From positions 62,001-126,000 of the forward strand of contig JBMONO010000041.1 in assembly GCA_049323655.1 (NCBI GenBank): a stretch of 64,000 nucleotides of DNA. The letters are read 5' to 3'. The notes beneath the pieces were generated by a model. The model made no database searches and was not told the origin of the DNA. It saw only the letters and a list, made by a program, of their open reading frames with translations. Source of the DNA: DB1 sp049323655. GTDB taxonomy: Bacteria; Desulfobacterota; Desulfobulbia; Desulfobulbales; SURF-16. The translations under genes were made by a program, and so were the position numbers. Positions 61,988-64,000 of this stretch are shown piece by piece; position 1 is the stretch's first letter, and each line of letters begins with the position of its first letter.

Positions 61988-64000
61988 TTACCACCGTTTG
62001 CGGAGCATGACCTCCAGGGTGAAGGGGGCGCCGTCGATCATCTCGTAGATGCCCGGCGTCTTGTAGTCTTCGTCAAACAGATTCTTCGCGGACCAGCTCA
62101 TCTCCAGGCCATTGACGAGAAAATCCTCGATGGTGAGGGTCGTGTTGACGAGCCACACCGCGTCGGCGGTGGCAAGGGAGCCGAGGCGGGCGTTGATCAG
62201 GTCCCGTTCGGCGAAATAGCGCAGCTCGCTGACCAGGGAGAGCCGGTCCAGCGGTTGCCAGTGGGCGCTTAGATTGGCCATGGTCTTCGGCCCCGGATCA
62301 TAGGGGGAGACCACATCTTCATAGATGTATTCAAGGGAGCCGTCCGGCCGGATGTAGATGGCGCTGAGCAGGTGGTAGATCTCATCCGGACCGTCGTTGT
62401 CGAGCAGGGTCAGGTTGGCGGCAAGATGCAGCCGTTCGGTGAGCTGGACGCCCCCCTCCAGTTCGATGCCGTAAATGTCCTGGCGGTTGGGCAGGGAGAG
62501 CTGGGCATAGGGATCTTCCTTGATATGATCCTCGATGCGGCTGGTAAAGGCGGTGATGGCAAGGTTCAGTATTTTCGAGGGGTTGTAGGCAAGTTGCGCC
62601 TCCAGCGTCTCGATCTTTTCCTGATCCGGCTTTGCCGCTGTCAGTAGCTGGCGCGACGACGGGGTGCGGTAGGCCGTGCCGTACAGCAGTTTCATGATGA
62701 CCTGTGACGACGGGGTATAGCCGACCCCGGAGCTGAAGCTGACATTATCCTGATACTCGTCGTGCTCGTCAAAGCGCAGACCGCCCCAGGCCTTGATCTT
62801 GCCGAACTGATGGGTGTACTGGCCAAAACCCGACCAGAGGGTGTCGCTGTAATTGTCCTGCACCAAAAGCGGCAGCAGGTCCTCGTTGGCCGGACCGACG
62901 AAATCGGGCAGGTAGCTTTCCCAGACCGGCGCATTCTCTATCCGTTTTTCCCGGAAGGAGACGCCGCCGGTGAGCAGGCCGCGACCGGTAAGGAAGGTGC
63001 GGTCATAGATCAGCTCGGCGTAGGAGGTCTCCTCCCTGACATCAAGCTGTTTGTCGATGATTTCATACTCCGGCCTCAGGGTGTTTCGAAAGGCGGTGAA
63101 ACGCAGCGACGAGGTGGTGGAAAGCGGCTGGTTGGCCTCGATCTTGATAAAGGAAGACGGGGTATTGCGTTCCTCCAGCCAGGTACCGTTTTGCTCGTCG
63201 GAGAGAGAATAGGGATGTCTATTGTCGGTTAGACGGCCGCTGATCCGTACCCGTTCCCCGTAACTGAGCTGGCCGCTTGCCTCAAGATAGCCGCTTCGAC
63301 CGGTTCGTTCATCGCCGTACCGTTCCAGAGGCGGGACGGGGCGATCCTCCTCGCCTTGCCAGAAACGGACCAGATCGGCCCTGGTATCGTCCTCCCGGCC
63401 GCTGCGGCCGCTGACGGACAGGAAGCCGTCCCACAGCGCATCGCCGCGTCCCATGTTCAGATAGAAATTTCCTCCTTCATCCTGAAAATGATAGCCGGCA
63501 CCGGTCTCGACGCCGTTCAGATCGCGGCCGGACAGGGGGACGACATTGACGATGCCGGCAAAGGCATCCGGTCCCCAGAGCACCGAGCCCGGACCGCGGA
63601 TGATTTCGATGCGCTTGACCGGTGCCAGGGAGAGATTGTGATCGAGTTGATGCAGCGATTTTTCGCTGTCCGCACCGAGCGGCACGGTATCGTAGAGAAA
63701 GAGGGTGGAATTGGCGATGCCGCGCAGATACGGGCTCGTGCCCCATGGTTTTTCCGCCATGTGAAAACCGGGCATGCCGCCCAGGGCCTCGGCCAGGGTG
63801 GTGTAGCCATGCTGGTGAAGTTGTTCGCGGCTGATCACCTGGGCAATAGCCGGAGCCTGCCAGGCGCTTTCTTCCCGCCGCGAGGCGATGGTCAGGGCCT
63901 CGATGTTTTCGCCGACAAACATCAAAAGCGTTTCGTCGCCATCGGCCTCGTTAATCTCCTGGCCGCCGGCGGCAACCGGGGCAAGAAGGGCGAGGAGAAG
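61988..64000 (-). CDS. TonB-dependent receptor, N-terminus cut by window end
   Basis: At least 670 residues are visible. The most upstream part reads LLLALLAPVAAGGQEINEA, the end of a signal peptide. The plug has PAIAQVISREQLHQHGYTTL, GMPGFHMAEKPWG, RIEIIRGPGSVLWGPDAFAG and IVNVVPLSGRD; the barrel ends FTLEVMLRKRW with C-terminal Trp. The RIEIIRGPGS motif is typical of iron-chelate and cobalamin receptors, but the substrate cannot be assigned. The start codon lies beyond 64000. Confidence 0.88.
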   Translation of the reverse strand, partial: LLLALLAPVAAGGQEINEADGDETLLMFVGENIEALTIASRREESAWQAPAIAQVISREQLHQHGYTTLAEALGGMPGFHMAEKPWGTSPYLRGIANSTLFLYDTVPLGADSEKSLHQLDHNLSLAPVKRIEIIRGPGSVLWGPDAFAGIVNVVPLSGRDLNGVETGAGYHFQDEGGNFYLNMGRGDALWDGFLSVSGRSGREDDTRADLVRFWQGEEDRPVPPLERYGDERTGRSGYLEASGQLSYGERVRISGRLTDNRHPYSLSDEQNGTWLEERNTPSSFIKIEANQPLSTTSSLRFTAFRNTLRPEYEIIDKQLDVREETSYAELIYDRTFLTGRGLLTGGVSFREKRIENAPVWESYLPDFVGPANEDLLPLLVQDNYSDTLWSGFGQYTHQFGKIKAWGGLRFDEHDEYQDNVSFSSGVGYTPSSQVIMKLLYGTAYRTPSSRQLLTAAKPDQEKIETLEAQLAYNPSKILNLAITAFTSRIEDHIKEDPYAQLSLPNRQDIYGIELEGGVQLTERLHLAANLTLLDNDGPDEIYHLLSAIYIRPDGSLEYIYEDVVSPYDPGPKTMANLSAHWQPLDRLSLVSELRYFAERDLINARLGSLATADAVWLVNTTLTIEDFLVNGLEMSWSAKNLFDEDYKTPGIYEMIDGAPFTLEVMLRKRW

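Noticed and set aside
1..64000. CRISPR array, prophage, restriction or other defence islands
   Set aside because: No direct-repeat/spacer pattern, integrase, phage structural gene or defence protein family was seen; the short arrays at 28214 and 61882 have 9-bp units without spacers.

Overview
The window comes from a Gram-negative, selenocysteine-using bacterium. The mix of genes (LPS core genes, several chemoreceptors with stacked HAMP units, a PocR-domain kinase, periplasmic rhodaneses, two in-frame UGA selenoproteins) fits a Desulfobacterota (former Deltaproteobacteria) genome, perhaps Desulfobulbales-like. That placement is inferred from gene content only. The sequence is a draft scaffold: a 100-N gap (28020-28119) is flanked by a 127-bp exact direct duplication of the dnaE start, which looks like an unmerged contig overlap.

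Layout. 1-1136 (minus): yicC (partial) and rfaE1. 1521-6681 (plus): a TonB-like protein, a TonB-dependent receptor and a sigma-54 response regulator. 7148-13304 (plus): a signalling block of CheR-like methyltransferase, large chemoreceptor, CheW and PocR/PAS hybrid histidine kinase. 13441-18390: a PsiE-like protein, then minus-strand genes for a GT9-like protein, a MauE-like protein coupled to a chemoreceptor, and a periplasmic tandem rhodanese. 18737-20059 (plus): a triple-rhodanese lipoprotein read through an in-frame TGA. 20289-24273: a third chemoreceptor with a coupled small protein, a cysteine-cluster protein, a gene fragment and a frameshifted DUF4197 gene. 24411-29225 (minus): dnaE, a TIM-barrel isomerase and a Trm112-like protein. 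29525-42299: envelope genes, namely MsbA, a GT39-like protein, a minus-strand LPS-core operon (WaaG-like, two Kdo/WaaP-type kinase genes, methyltransferase, GT4, sulfotransferase), a ferredoxin-nitroreductase and a heptosyltransferase. 42554-47744: small regulatory and unknown genes, PilZ, half-size TauE, ComM, an ArsC-like selenoprotein and a bacterial cereblon-like (CULT) protein. 47855-57536: nitroreductase, acetolactate synthase and an aldehyde dehydrogenase-gnd-zwf-glk-TVP38 operon followed by a mercuric-reductase-like flavoprotein. 57599-61882: GDP-fucose synthesis (gmd, fcl) and two glycosyltransferases. 61988-64000 (minus): a second TonB-dependent receptor, cut by the window end.

The most notable observations are: (1) two genes that simple gene callers would truncate or split, because TGA encodes selenocysteine, each with a hairpin carrying a GG-containing loop just downstream; (2) a family of about 125-135 bp foldback (MITE-like) elements, two of them bounded by 7-bp target duplications, one 11 bp and another 20 bp upstream of a start codon; (3) 9-bp-unit tandem arrays between genes, one of which coincides with the assembly gap; (4) a bacterial CULT-domain protein with the three-tryptophan pocket. 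I saw no CRISPR array, prophage, complete insertion sequence, rRNA or tRNA gene.
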